From assembly GCF_016735115.1 (NCBI RefSeq), contig NZ_JAERQJ010000001.1, positions 620,001-684,000 on the forward strand: a stretch of DNA of 64,000 nt, given 5' to 3'. The stretch's first letter is position 1, and every line of letters starts with the position of its first letter. The notes under the pieces were generated by a model. It ran no database searches and was not told the DNA's origin. It saw nothing but the letters and a program-made list of their open reading frames with translations. Both the position numbers and the translations under genes were made by a program. The DNA comes from Aquimarina mytili. Lineage in GTDB: Bacteria; Bacteroidota; Bacteroidia; Flavobacteriales; Flavobacteriaceae. This document shows positions 33,557 to 42,867 of this stretch, one piece after another.

Positions 33557-36500
33557 ATGAAATCAAGGAAGAACATATTCCTTCTAGTTCTTTTTTTGTT
33601 GTTTTCGATATTCGTGAACGCACAAAACAGTACCGACAGAGAGAATATAAAAAGACAAACCAACCAACAAGCTCTCCAAAAGATCATAGACAGATCTAAT
33701 CAATTAGAAAAAGCCAATAAAACTAAGACGAATAGGCAAAAAATTCCGTTAACAAAAACTACTAAAGATGGCCGATTAGGAGTTATTTTTGGATTTGATG
33801 AAAAAGGAGAGCCAGTTTATGCTTATGATGATAATACTGCAGCTGCCGCAACGGGACGTACAGACAAAATCTGGCAAGGAGGGTCAACAGGATTAGATCT
33901 AACAGGCGCCGGAATCGAAATTGCTGTTTGGGAAAGCGGTTATGCGAGACCTACACATGTAGAATTTGGTGGTCGAGCTTCTAATGGCGGTGATGGAGGA
34001 TCTGTTACCAGCCATGGAACCCATACAGGAGGTACTTTAATTGCAACGGGTATTGACGCCGCTGCCAGAGGTATGGCTTCTGGAGCAACCATAAAAAATT
34101 ATACTGCTACAAATATGGTTTCTGAAACAGCTGTATTCGCCGCAGCAGGAGGAATTTTGGCGAATAATTCAAATACACCTTCAGGTACATCAGGAAATTA
34201 TAATGCAGTTGCAAGAGATATGGATGATGTGCTATACAACGCCCCATTTTATTTGCAATGTAAATCAGCAGGAAATGATGGAAATACATATGGAGTGATT
34301 AGAAGTACTCAACTTTCCAAGAATCTTTTGGTGGTAGGAAATACAGTAGATGTCCCAAATTATACTGGACCATCTTCTGTAAGTATGTGGACTACTAGCT
34401 CTTATGGTCCTACCAACGATTGGAGAATTAAGCCGGATATATCAAATAATGGTAGATCTGTATATTCTTCGGATAATGCTAATGATACAGATTACGGTAC
34501 AAAGACAGGTACTTCAATGTCTACTCCTGCAACCACAGGAACCTTAGCATTATTACAACAGCATTATAAGAATTTAAATGGTGTGTATATGAGAGCAGCT
34601 ACTGCAAAAGCACTATTAATTAATACAGCTGATGAGGTAGGAGCTAATGATGGTCCTGATTTTGCCAGTGGGTGGGGATTGGTTAATGCGGAAAGAGCTG
34701 CCCAAGTGATAAGTAATAATGGAACTTCATCTATTATGGATGAGTTGACACTAAATAACGGAGGAACATATACTAGAACTATTGTTTCTGATGGTTCTAC
34801 TCCTTTATCATTGAATATTGTATGGAATGATCCGGGAGGAGCAACAGGCACCGGAACCGCACCTATATTAATAAATGATCTGGATGTTCGTGTAACGGGT
34901 AATGGAAATACCTATTCTCCATGGGTAATGGTTCCTAACGGAAGTTTTAATAACTATACAGATCCTGCCCAAAGAGGTGATAATTTTAGAGATAACGTTG
35001 AGAAGATTGATGCAGTTTTAGCTCCTGGGACATATACGGTTACAGTAACCCATAAAGGTACATTAACAAATGGGTCACAAGATTTTTCTTTGATTATTAC
35101 TGGAGTGAATGTTAATGTAGTCCCAGATAATGAAACTCCAAGTATTCCAACAAATTTGACCGCCTCTAATACAACATCAAGTAGTACAGACCTGTCTTGG
35201 GCAGCTTCTACAGATAATATTGGAGTTACGGTATACGAAGTATTCCAAGGGAATACAAGTATTGGTTCATCGACTACTACAAGTTTTAATGTTACCGGTC
35301 TTACGGCTTCAACATCATATAGTTTTACAGTACAAGCCAAAGATGCTGCAGGTAACACATCAGGAAGTAGTACTGCCGTAAATGTAACTACAACTGCTCC
35401 GCCTCCATGCTCGGGGATTGCTAATTTCCCCTATAGTGAAAGCTTCGAGTCTGGTGTTGGAGTTTGGGTACAAGAAAGTACCGATGATTTAGACTGGGTT
35501 GTAGATAGTGCGGGAATTCCTTCTAATAATACAGGTCCTACAGCTGCTAATGATGGTACAAACTATATCTACACAGAAGCTACTGGAAATGGTACAGGTT
35601 TCCCTAATAAAGTTGCTTTATTAACGAGTCCTTGTATTGATCTTTCAAATCAGCTAAATGCAAAACTAAGTTTTGATTACCATATGTTTGGAGCTGCTAT
35701 GGGTGTTTTAGAGATGAGAGCTTCTACCGATGATGGTTCTACCTGGACAACGATATGGAGTTTGAGTGGTGATCAAGGTAATAGTTGGAATTCACAAACA
35801 GTAAGCCTAGCCGCCTATAGCGGAAGCGTGATAAAACTACAAATCAAAGGAACTACGGGTAGTGATTTTACCAGTGATATGACTATTGATAACCTCAGTA
35901 TCATTTCTTCAGTTCCTGATAATGAAGCGCCTAGTGTACCAACAAACCTGACAGCTTCTAATACATCTTCCAACAGTACAGATCTATCCTGGACGGCTTC
36001 TACAGATAATATTGGAGTTACTGGTTATGAAATATTCCAGGACGGAACCAGTATTGGAACTTCAACGACAACAAACTATAATGTATCAGGACTCTCTGCC
36101 GAGACTTCATATAGTTTTACAGTACAAGCCAAAGACGCTGGAGGTAATACATCAGGAAGTAGTACTGCCGTAAATGTAACGACGACAAGTACTCCCGCCC
36201 AATTATTTACAGTAGGGATTACAACCGTTGGTACTAGTACATCTACTCATGCTGATAGAAGGGCAATGTCATACACTATGCCCGAAAATGGAACATTGCA
36301 AAGCATTGCAATTCATATTACAGGAGGTTCTGGAGATATGCAACTAGGCGTTTATGCTGATAATAATGGAGTGCCTAGTAACAAACTAGGACAGACTACT
36401 GTGGCATCTGCTAACGCAACCACCGGTTGGCAAACCATTGCTTTAGAAAACCCAATTATTATTGGTAATGGTGATACTATATGGCTAGCCTGGATGCTTT

Positions 36501-38653
36501 CAACGAATCCAGGAGTTGCTTATGTATCCGGAAACCCAGGAAGATATAGTGCTTCAGGAACAACCTGGTCCACAAGTGGAAACAATATGCCTTCAAGTTA
36601 TGGTAGTGGAAGCCAGGCAGATTTTAGATATTCTATATATGCTAATTATACACAATTCGTGGATACCCAAGCGCCGTCAGTACCCACTAATTTAACTGCT
36701 TCTAATATCAGAAATACATCTGTGGATCTCAACTGGACCGCTTCTACCGATGATATTGGTGTAGTAGGGTATGATGTATATCAAGGAACTACAGTTATTG
36801 GTTCATCAACGACTACGGATTATGGTGTTAGTGGACTTACTGCCAACACTTCGTATAGCTTTAGCGTAAGAGCAAAAGATGCCGCAGGAAATATATCTGC
36901 TAATAGTATCGCTACTACTGTTACTACAACTAATGTTGTTCAATATGCATTGACAACTAATACAGTTGGTCAAGGAACCGTAAGTGGAGGTGGTACCTAT
37001 AACTCGGGAGAAGTTGCTTCTGTTACTGCAACTCCGGCTTCGGGTTGGGAATTTGGTGGATGGACCGGTGATCTATCAGGGAATGCGAATCCAGGATCAC
37101 TTACCATGGATGCTGATAAAACGGTTACTGCTACATTTACTGAAGTGATTAGTGTAAGTACATCTACAGAGAAATATCGTTTAACCTGGAGAGAAAATCC
37201 ATCTACCACCATGGTAATAGGGTGGAATCAAGTACGCGGAACCAATCCTGTAGTGCATTATGGACCTAAAGATTTTGGACTTAACTATAGTTCTTATCCT
37301 TTAAGTAAAACAGTTGATAGAACCGTTTCTAGTAAAGGGATGGATAATCGTTATGCACGGTTAACTGGGCTTCAACCCAATACAGCTTATTATTTTGTAA
37401 TTAAGGATAGCGAAGGAGTTTCTGAAAGATACTGGTTTAAGACGGCTCCTAATGACCCAACGATAAGATTATCGATTGTTGCTGGTGGAGATTCGAGAAA
37501 CAATCGTACCCCAAGACAAAATGCCAATAGATTGGTTGCCAAGATTAGACCACACGCTGTATTGTTTGGAGGGGATATGACCAGTTCATCTTCTAGTTCT
37601 CAATGGCAAAACTGGTTTAACGACTGGCAATTAACAATTGGGTCAGATGGAAGAATGATTCCAGTTGTGGCTGCGAGAGGAAACCATGAGAGTTCTAATG
37701 ATATTAGAGACCTGTTTGATATTCCTACCGCTGCAGGCGGAGAGTTTTATGCCCTTAGTTTTGGTGGAAACCTTATGAGAACCTATACGTTAAATACCGA
37801 GGTAACTCCAGCAGGTACACAAGGAAGTTGGTTAGCTAATGATTTAGCTGCTAATTCTGCAAGTCATACCTGGGCGGTGGCTCAGTATCATAGATCAACC
37901 AGACCTCACGAACCTGGGAAATCAGAACAAAATGATCAATATGAGGCTTGGTCAAAGCCATTTTATACTCATGCAGTGCAGTTGGTAATGGAGAGTGACT
38001 CTCATGTAGTGAAGCGTACCTGGCCAATCAAGCCGTCTACAGGAACCGGTAGTGATGAAGGGTTTATTAGAGTTGATAACGATCCTAAAAGAGCAGTTTA
38101 TGTTGGAGAAGGATGTTGGGGTGCTCCGCTAAGGAATGCATCTGATACTAAAAACTGGACCAGAGCTGCAGGATCGTTTAATCAGTTTAAATGGTTATGG
38201 GTGGATCAAAATCAAATCATCATGAGAACGATCAAAGTTGACAATGCCACTAGTGTTGGACAAGTAAATGATAACGACTTATTTTCTCTACCTGCAAATA
38301 TAGATGTATGGAATCCATCAGGCGGTAGCGTTGTTACTATTAATAATCCACATAACCTGGCAGTACGTAGTGCTATAACTACAAATAATAGTACTACTAA
38401 AAGTTCTGAATTTGATTTGAGCGCTTATCCTAATCCAATAGAATCAGGATTGTTACATATCGTATACCCCAACTATGCCAAGGTTCAAGAACCAAAAGCA
38501 ATAATTAGAGATATGTTTGGAAAAGTAGTTCATGAAATTAATATTAAATCAAAAACTGAAATGTATAATATTGATAAGCTGAATGCGGGTGTTTATTTTA
38601 TTAGTATTAAAGTAGGAAACCGTAAAATTAGTACAAAGTTCGTTAAGAAGTAG
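33557..38653 (+). CDS. Giant T9SS protein: subtilase, MAM, Fn3 and metallophosphatase domains
   Basis: The 1698 residues comprise a signal peptide (1-22) and an S8 subtilase (about 115-390) with H153 (SHGTHTGG), oxyanion N240 (SAGN) and S320 (GTSMSTP). At the Asp position it reads AVWESG, with E126 instead of Asp. Then come a P-domain-like region and Fn3 at about 521, 785 and 1034. A MAM-like domain lies at 617-780 (FPYSESFESGVGVW, SGDQGNSW), with an InlB-like repeat at 1129-1205 (GWEFGGWTGD). A purple-acid-phosphatase-like metallophosphoesterase occupies about 1208-1560 (GGDSRNN, LFGGDM, ARGNHE, ESDSH). The C-terminal T9SS domain starts at 1622 (AYPNPIESG). It is probably a secreted protease-phosphatase. 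It is preceded by a long leader and followed by a terminator. Confidence 0.9.
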   Translation: MKSRKNIFLLVLFLLFSIFVNAQNSTDRENIKRQTNQQALQKIIDRSNQLEKANKTKTNRQKIPLTKTTKDGRLGVIFGFDEKGEPVYAYDDNTAAAATGRTDKIWQGGSTGLDLTGAGIEIAVWESGYARPTHVEFGGRASNGGDGGSVTSHGTHTGGTLIATGIDAAARGMASGATIKNYTATNMVSETAVFAAAGGILANNSNTPSGTSGNYNAVARDMDDVLYNAPFYLQCKSAGNDGNTYGVIRSTQLSKNLLVVGNTVDVPNYTGPSSVSMWTTSSYGPTNDWRIKPDISNNGRSVYSSDNANDTDYGTKTGTSMSTPATTGTLALLQQHYKNLNGVYMRAATAKALLINTADEVGANDGPDFASGWGLVNAERAAQVISNNGTSSIMDELTLNNGGTYTRTIVSDGSTPLSLNIVWNDPGGATGTGTAPILINDLDVRVTGNGNTYSPWVMVPNGSFNNYTDPAQRGDNFRDNVEKIDAVLAPGTYTVTVTHKGTLTNGSQDFSLIITGVNVNVVPDNETPSIPTNLTASNTTSSSTDLSWAASTDNIGVTVYEVFQGNTSIGSSTTTSFNVTGLTASTSYSFTVQAKDAAGNTSGSSTAVNVTTTAPPPCSGIANFPYSESFESGVGVWVQESTDDLDWVVDSAGIPSNNTGPTAANDGTNYIYTEATGNGTGFPNKVALLTSPCIDLSNQLNAKLSFDYHMFGAAMGVLEMRASTDDGSTWTTIWSLSGDQGNSWNSQTVSLAAYSGSVIKLQIKGTTGSDFTSDMTIDNLSIISSVPDNEAPSVPTNLTASNTSSNSTDLSWTASTDNIGVTGYEIFQDGTSIGTSTTTNYNVSGLSAETSYSFTVQAKDAGGNTSGSSTAVNVTTTSTPAQLFTVGITTVGTSTSTHADRRAMSYTMPENGTLQSIAIHITGGSGDMQLGVYADNNGVPSNKLGQTTVASANATTGWQTIALENPIIIGNGDTIWLAWMLSTNPGVAYVSGNPGRYSASGTTWSTSGNNMPSSYGSGSQADFRYSIYANYTQFVDTQAPSVPTNLTASNIRNTSVDLNWTASTDDIGVVGYDVYQGTTVIGSSTTTDYGVSGLTANTSYSFSVRAKDAAGNISANSIATTVTTTNVVQYALTTNTVGQGTVSGGGTYNSGEVASVTATPASGWEFGGWTGDLSGNANPGSLTMDADKTVTATFTEVISVSTSTEKYRLTWRENPSTTMVIGWNQVRGTNPVVHYGPKDFGLNYSSYPLSKTVDRTVSSKGMDNRYARLTGLQPNTAYYFVIKDSEGVSERYWFKTAPNDPTIRLSIVAGGDSRNNRTPRQNANRLVAKIRPHAVLFGGDMTSSSSSSQWQNWFNDWQLTIGSDGRMIPVVAARGNHESSNDIRDLFDIPTAAGGEFYALSFGGNLMRTYTLNTEVTPAGTQGSWLANDLAANSASHTWAVAQYHRSTRPHEPGKSEQNDQYEAWSKPFYTHAVQLVMESDSHVVKRTWPIKPSTGTGSDEGFIRVDNDPKRAVYVGEGCWGAPLRNASDTKNWTRAAGSFNQFKWLWVDQNQIIMRTIKVDNATSVGQVNDNDLFSLPANIDVWNPSGGSVVTINNPHNLAVRSAITTNNSTTKSSEFDLSAYPNPIESGLLHIVYPNYAKVQEPKAIIRDMFGKVVHEINIKSKTEMYNIDKLNAGVYFISIKVGNRKISTKFVKK

Positions 38654-38677
38654 AACTTTTGCTTTTAGTTTGTTTTG

Positions 38678-38709
38678 AACTGCCTGAAAGAAATTTCAGG
38701 CAGTTTTTT
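38678..38709 (+). terminator. Rho-independent terminator, perfect 12-bp stem
   Basis: AACTGCCTGAAA, the tetraloop GAAA and TTTCAGGCAGTT, followed by four more T, lie 24 bp after the stop of the giant T9SS gene. Confidence 0.92.
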
Positions 38710-38766
38710 ATATTTAATAGAATTTGTCTAGGTGCCTTTAAGCCCAATAATTATATAAATACGAAT

Positions 38767-39666
38767 CTAGACGGTTTGTGTTCCTTTCCAAAAAGGGATA
38801 CCTTTTAAAAATCGCATATCGGGACGATCTGCAACTAGCACGAATAAAGGAATAAGCGCATGTGGCAATCTAATTAACATTTCCCAAGTCCATTGGCTAA
38901 ATGAATTCCATAAAAACTCAATATGAAAATGCCCTACTAATCGAGCTGTAGCCGTAAGTCCTCCCCAGATAAAAGCATATACTAAAGCGGCATAGGATAT
39001 TCTGGGAATAAAAATAGCAATAGCCACTACAAAGTCTAGAATTCCCGCAATCTTCAACATGACATGCGCGCTAGGTTCACTAATTGGTAATGTGTTTAGT
39101 GTCATGTCAATAAAAGTTCCTGGTCTGGGATAATATCCAACAGCATACAAACCGTGGCAGCTAAAAGTTAATGCGATGGCAATTAACGCAATTAGACGTA
39201 TTTTTTTAAATTCAAGACTAGTAAACAACATCATATAAAGTAATACAGGAGTCATGAATTGAATCATATATTCAAAAAATTGTCCAACGTGTAAGAATTT
39301 TTCCTTACAATATAAAATTGCAAGTATGAAAAGTCCAATACTTCCCCCTAGTAAAAAGAATTTACCCAGTTTTTTCATGTTGGGTTTTATTAGTAATGTA
39401 ACGATAGCGCAAAGAAGATAGAAAACACCAATAGTTTTTATAGAAAAAGAAATGGTATTGGCAGCAGAAAGGCTGGTTACATAGTCATTCCATGTTACTC
39501 CAAAAGTATTTTCAACAACCCCTTTTAGGATAGCTTCATCCCATAAAAAAGTTCTATAAGGAGCATCCCAAACGATATGTTGATAGGCTCTACCTAAAAA
39601 AATCAGGAAAGTGGAAAGCTTTAAAATAGAGATTAATTTGTCCCGTAGGTCTGATGACTGTGTCAT
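38767..39666 (-). CDS. Integral membrane protein of unknown function
   Basis: This 299-residue protein has about eight transmembrane helices. Recognisable features are LSTFLIFLGRAYQHIVWDAP near the N-terminus, MLKIAGILDFVVAIAIFIP and WTWEMLIRLPHALIPL. It vaguely resembles DoxX-like membrane proteins but I cannot assign a family. It is divergent from the Crp/Fnr gene at 39952 and shares with it a 285-bp gap that contains the 32-bp inverted repeat at 39773. Confidence 0.65.
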   Translation of the reverse strand: MTQSSDLRDKLISILKLSTFLIFLGRAYQHIVWDAPYRTFLWDEAILKGVVENTFGVTWNDYVTSLSAANTISFSIKTIGVFYLLCAIVTLLIKPNMKKLGKFFLLGGSIGLFILAILYCKEKFLHVGQFFEYMIQFMTPVLLYMMLFTSLEFKKIRLIALIAIALTFSCHGLYAVGYYPRPGTFIDMTLNTLPISEPSAHVMLKIAGILDFVVAIAIFIPRISYAALVYAFIWGGLTATARLVGHFHIEFLWNSFSQWTWEMLIRLPHALIPLFVLVADRPDMRFLKGIPFWKGTQTV

Positions 39667-39772
39667 GGGTTGAGGTATAAAGTTAGTAAGTTAAAAATAA
39701 ATAAAATACCTTTAAAAGTATCTGGAAAATGAGCCAAAATCAAATATAACTTCTTGAGAAACTATAAAATCA

Positions 39773-39806
39773 GACATATATCAATACCAGTATTGATATA
39801 TGTCAA
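39773..39806. promoter_or_regulatory. Perfect inverted repeat with overlapping FNR-like box
   Basis: GACATATATCAATA (39773-39786), 4 bp, and TATTGATATATGTC (39791-39804) form a perfect 14-bp inverted repeat. The right arm with the next two bases makes the FNR-like box TTGATATATGTCAA (39793-39806). It lies between divergent genes for a membrane protein and a Crp/Fnr regulator, so it probably controls one or both. Confidence 0.7.
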
Positions 39807-39951
39807 TTATTTCATCTTAAGTATTAATATTCAAAGTTTTATAAAGACATGATTATTTTGAAATTATTCATAAAAAACCTGAAAATGAAAAGGAATTTTT
39901 AAGTTTAACTTGTTATATATATGCACACAAGTCTTAACCAAATAGTATTCT

Positions 39952-40638
39952 ATGATTAATACTCTTTTCCCCTGTAGGCGGTATTCTTTTGCAAATGATA
40001 CCATTTTAGAAGACCTTTCGAAGAATACAATTTCTTTAATTGAAGAAAAGAAAATTTCTATAAAATTAAAGAAAAAAGAGGTTTTGTTTTACGAAGGAAC
40101 CATCCCAACCGGCGTATATATATTAAAATCTGGTAAAGTAAAAAAATACTCTACTGGATTGAATGGGAAAGAACATATTTTCTACCTGGCTAAAGAAAAC
40201 GGAATTTTAGGCTATCATTGTTTGCTAAGCAAAGAAACATATGCTCATACTACAGCTTGTTTGACAGATTGCGAATTTGATCTGATTCCAAAAGAAGTAT
40301 TTCTTTCTATGATTGAAAATGATTATGAAATGTTGTATCGCCTCCTAAAGAGTATAAGTCATGAATTTGGGGTATTTACAAATAATACTAGAATTTTAGC
40401 TCAACACAGCGTTAGAGAGAGAACAGCATTGTCTATTATAAAATTAGAACGTTTTTTTGATAATAATGGTTGTATCAAGCTATCAAGAAAAGATCATAGT
40501 AGTCTTGTTGGTACATCTATCGAATCATTGGTTAGAACCTTGCATGATTTTAAAGAAGAAGGTGCTATTGAACTTAGAGAAAGCATGATTATAACTAAAG
40601 ATATGGAGAAATTGGTTAAAGCTTCTAATTTCATGTAA
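39952..40638 (+). CDS. Crp/Fnr-family regulator, paralog A
   Basis: The 228 residues comprise a cyclic-nucleotide-binding-type beta domain (about 35-125, EGTIPTGVYILKSGKVKKYS) and a C-terminal winged helix with HTH (about 185-215, VGTSIESLVRTLHDFKEEGA). It lacks the N-terminal cysteine set of Fnr, but the pair CLTDC near residue 97 is kept in both paralogs. It is clearly homologous over its full length to the protein at 42060, which lies on the other side of the carbonic anhydrase gene. Confidence 0.9.
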   Translation: MINTLFPCRRYSFANDTILEDLSKNTISLIEEKKISIKLKKKEVLFYEGTIPTGVYILKSGKVKKYSTGLNGKEHIFYLAKENGILGYHCLLSKETYAHTTACLTDCEFDLIPKEVFLSMIENDYEMLYRLLKSISHEFGVFTNNTRILAQHSVRERTALSIIKLERFFDNNGCIKLSRKDHSSLVGTSIESLVRTLHDFKEEGAIELRESMIITKDMEKLVKASNFM

Positions 40639-40715
40639 ACTCAATTGATTTCTATTTAAATAAATAGTTTAATTCTATTCTCAAGATTTAAATTAAGAAA
40701 AGAGGCTGTCTGAAA

Positions 40716-40825
40716 AGACTCAAAAATTGTCATTACGAAAAATTTTAATTTTAAAGTAATCTGTTTTTCAGTAACTTAAATTTGACAGATTCCTTCGCTA
40801 TGCTCGGAATGACGACTTTTTAGAC
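40716..40825. repeat. Foldback intergenic repeat with GTCATTcCGA ends
   Basis: The left arm (AGACTCAAAAATTGTCATT then ACGA, and AGTAATCTG) pairs imperfectly with the right arm (CAGATTCCT ... TCGGAATGACGACTTTT then TAGACT). The segment GATTCCTTCGCTATGCTCGG is a wording I recall from dispersed intergenic repeats in many Bacteroidota. A fragment with GTCATTCTGA occurs near 57463. Confidence 0.55.
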
Positions 40826-40847
40826 TGGTTTTTTTAATACATATTAT

Positions 40848-40897
40848 CATTAGTCAATACAGTCCTTGATAAATATCAATACTTGTATTGACTAATG
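40848..40897. promoter_or_regulatory. Concentric dyad with perfect FNR box upstream of carbonic anhydrase
   Basis: The outer arms CATTAGTCAATAC (40848-40860) and GTATTGACTAATG (40885-40897) are perfect inverted copies. At exactly the same centre lies TTGATAAATATCAA (40866-40879), a perfect match to the TTGAT-N4-ATCAA FNR consensus. The outer arms also carry GTCAA/TTGAC half-sites. It is 64 bp before the start codon and is probably read by one of the flanking Crp/Fnr proteins. Confidence 0.75.
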
Positions 40898-40961
40898 CTT
40901 CACTCTAAATCATAATAAGCAAATACATTTGGTTTATTCGTAACAATAAACTCAACGTATT

Positions 40962-41810
40962 ATGAAAACAAACATTTTAAAGTATGCATTAGTGTTCGGT
41001 TTACTCTCAATTTTTACTTCTTGTGAAAATCAACAAATCGATACTCAAGATCAAAATCAAGAGGTTTTAAAATATGATGAAACCAGTCTTTCTGATGCTT
41101 ATTTTGGTCGTAAATCCTCATCGGGTTGCCATTTTGAATATGAAGGATCATCAGGCCCAGAATTCTGGGCAGATCTTTGCGGAGATGATTGGAAGGATTG
41201 TGGAGGTAATTCGCAGTCTCCGATCAATATCATAACAGATGCTGTTCTTGAAGATGAAAGTATTAACAATATCAATACTAATTATACTATTAGTAGCACA
41301 AATATTTTTAATAATGGTCATACTATCCAATTTAATTATGATGCAGGTAGTTCGGCTTCACTAAATAATATCGATTATAACCTTTTACAGTTTCATTTTC
41401 ACACAGGAAGTGAACACACCGTAGATGGAGTTCGATATCCTATGGAGATGCATTTAGTACATCAAGATCCCATAACAAAATTACTTGCTGTAGTGGGTGT
41501 GTTTTTTAAAGAGGGTAATAGAAACCTACTTCTTAACCAATTTATGAATAATCTTCCAGAATATGAAGATGATCACTACACAAGCAGTCAGAAATATCAT
41601 ATTAAAGATATTTTACCTGGAGATATGGACTTTTATACTTACAGCGGGTCTTTAACAACACCTGCTTGTTCAGAAATAGTTACCTGGTATATAATTAAAG
41701 AAACCATAGAAGCATCACATGAACAATTAGAGAGGTTTGAACATATAATGCATAAAAACTTTAGACCGATACAAACGCTTAGCGGTAGAATTGTAAGTAC
41801 TAATGATTAA
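40962..41810 (+). CDS. Alpha-carbonic anhydrase lipoprotein
   Basis: This zinc enzyme interconverts CO2 and bicarbonate. The 282 residues have a lipoprotein signal (LLSIFTSCEN, Cys about 21) and an alpha-CA domain from about residue 55. The domain shows QSPINI, the zinc His pair in LLQFHFHTGSEH and the third in EMHLVHQ, plus YSGSLTTPACSEIVTW with the active-site Thr. It is probably periplasmic or surface-exposed. It is flanked by two Crp/Fnr paralogs and preceded by the dyad at 40848. Confidence 0.93.
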   Translation: MKTNILKYALVFGLLSIFTSCENQQIDTQDQNQEVLKYDETSLSDAYFGRKSSSGCHFEYEGSSGPEFWADLCGDDWKDCGGNSQSPINIITDAVLEDESINNINTNYTISSTNIFNNGHTIQFNYDAGSSASLNNIDYNLLQFHFHTGSEHTVDGVRYPMEMHLVHQDPITKLLAVVGVFFKEGNRNLLLNQFMNNLPEYEDDHYTSSQKYHIKDILPGDMDFYTYSGSLTTPACSEIVTWYIIKETIEASHEQLERFEHIMHKNFRPIQTLSGRIVSTND

Positions 41811-41840
41811 TAGACGATTAACTAGACACAAACTTGAAAA

Positions 41841-41873
41841 AGCTGCCTTATTTAACTAATGAGGCAGTTTTTT
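41841..41873 (+). terminator. Rho-independent terminator after carbonic anhydrase
   Basis: CTGCCT (41843-41848) pairs with AGGCAG (41862-41867), with A/T pairs extending the stem inward, followed by a run of six T. Confidence 0.75.
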
Positions 41874-42059
41874 GGTTTTATAAACTAGATGAATACATCA
41901 TTTCCTACTTTTAACTCGTCCTGTTTTTTTTCAGAATTCCTTCGCTTTAATTTAGGAGATATGAGTAAATAAATCTGATATTTATTCGTTATTAGTTTAG
42001 TAATAAGTATTTTAGATATTCCATAGAGTAAATTCATATTACACTAAATAACCATCGTT

Positions 42060-42743
42060 ATGATTAATACCCTATTCCCCCATAAGAGGTATTCGTTTAT
42101 AAATGAATCCGTGATGGAAAGTCTTCCAAAAAATATCTTAGATCAGATTGAAGAAAATAAAACTGTTTTGAACCTTAAAAAAGGGCAAGTGTTATTCCAT
42201 GAAGGTACAATCCCTATGGGGGTTTATATTCTAAAAACAGGTAAAGTAAAAAAATACACTCAAGGAATAAATGGTAAAGAACATATTTTTTATTTAATAA
42301 AAGAAAATGAAATCTTTGGATACCATAGTTTATTAAGTGAAGAAACATATTCACATTCTGCGGGATGTCTAACAGATTGTACCTTTGAGCTTATACCTAA
42401 AAAGACTTTTTATTGGGTTATTGAAAACGATAGTAAAATGCTCCATCGTCTGTTAAAAAGCATGAGCCACGAATTTGGAGTGTTTATTACTAATTCGAAG
42501 ATACTCGCTCAACACAATGTTAGAGAAAGAACGGCATTATCCCTAATAAAGTTGGAACAATTCTTTAATGATCACTGTATCAAATTATCAAGGAGAGACC
42601 TTAGTAATATTGTTGGCACATCCATTGAGTCTTTAGTAAGAGTATTACATGATTTTAAAGAAGAAGAGGCAATTGATATTAAAGAGAGCACGATTACAGT
42701 TAGAGACATGAAAAAATTAATTGATACCACTAATTTTATATAG
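42060..42743 (+). CDS. Crp/Fnr-family regulator, paralog B
   Basis: This 227-residue full-length paralog of the protein at 39952 has the same start (MINTLFP), a beta-roll with EGTIPMGVYILKTGKVKKYT, and an HTH with VGTSIESLVRVLHDFKEEEA. The CLTDC pair is conserved. The gap upstream has no FNR-like box, unlike paralog A. The pair looks like a local duplication around the carbonic anhydrase gene. Confidence 0.9.
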   Translation: MINTLFPHKRYSFINESVMESLPKNILDQIEENKTVLNLKKGQVLFHEGTIPMGVYILKTGKVKKYTQGINGKEHIFYLIKENEIFGYHSLLSEETYSHSAGCLTDCTFELIPKKTFYWVIENDSKMLHRLLKSMSHEFGVFITNSKILAQHNVRERTALSLIKLEQFFNDHCIKLSRRDLSNIVGTSIESLVRVLHDFKEEEAIDIKESTITVRDMKKLIDTTNFI

Positions 42744-42867
42744 GTATTTTATTATCTAAAATATTGTCCAAAAAGTAAATGGATAAAATAAAGGCAATAG
42801 ACGGAATCATCTATTAACAACGAATCTTTGATTTTTCTGTTTTTTTATCAGTAATGGTTTTATAGGT

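Larger units (their letters stand above)
40639..40961. other. 323-bp gap: palindromic repeat plus concentric regulatory dyad
   Basis: It contains no gene. The left part (40716-40825) is a foldback intergenic repeat; the right part holds the 50-bp concentric dyad at 40848-40897 upstream of the carbonic anhydrase gene. Confidence 0.6.

Noticed and set aside
37000..37212. Open frames antisense to the giant T9SS gene
   Set aside because: They are shadows of a repetitive Thr/Gly-rich coding region with no start context or protein features.
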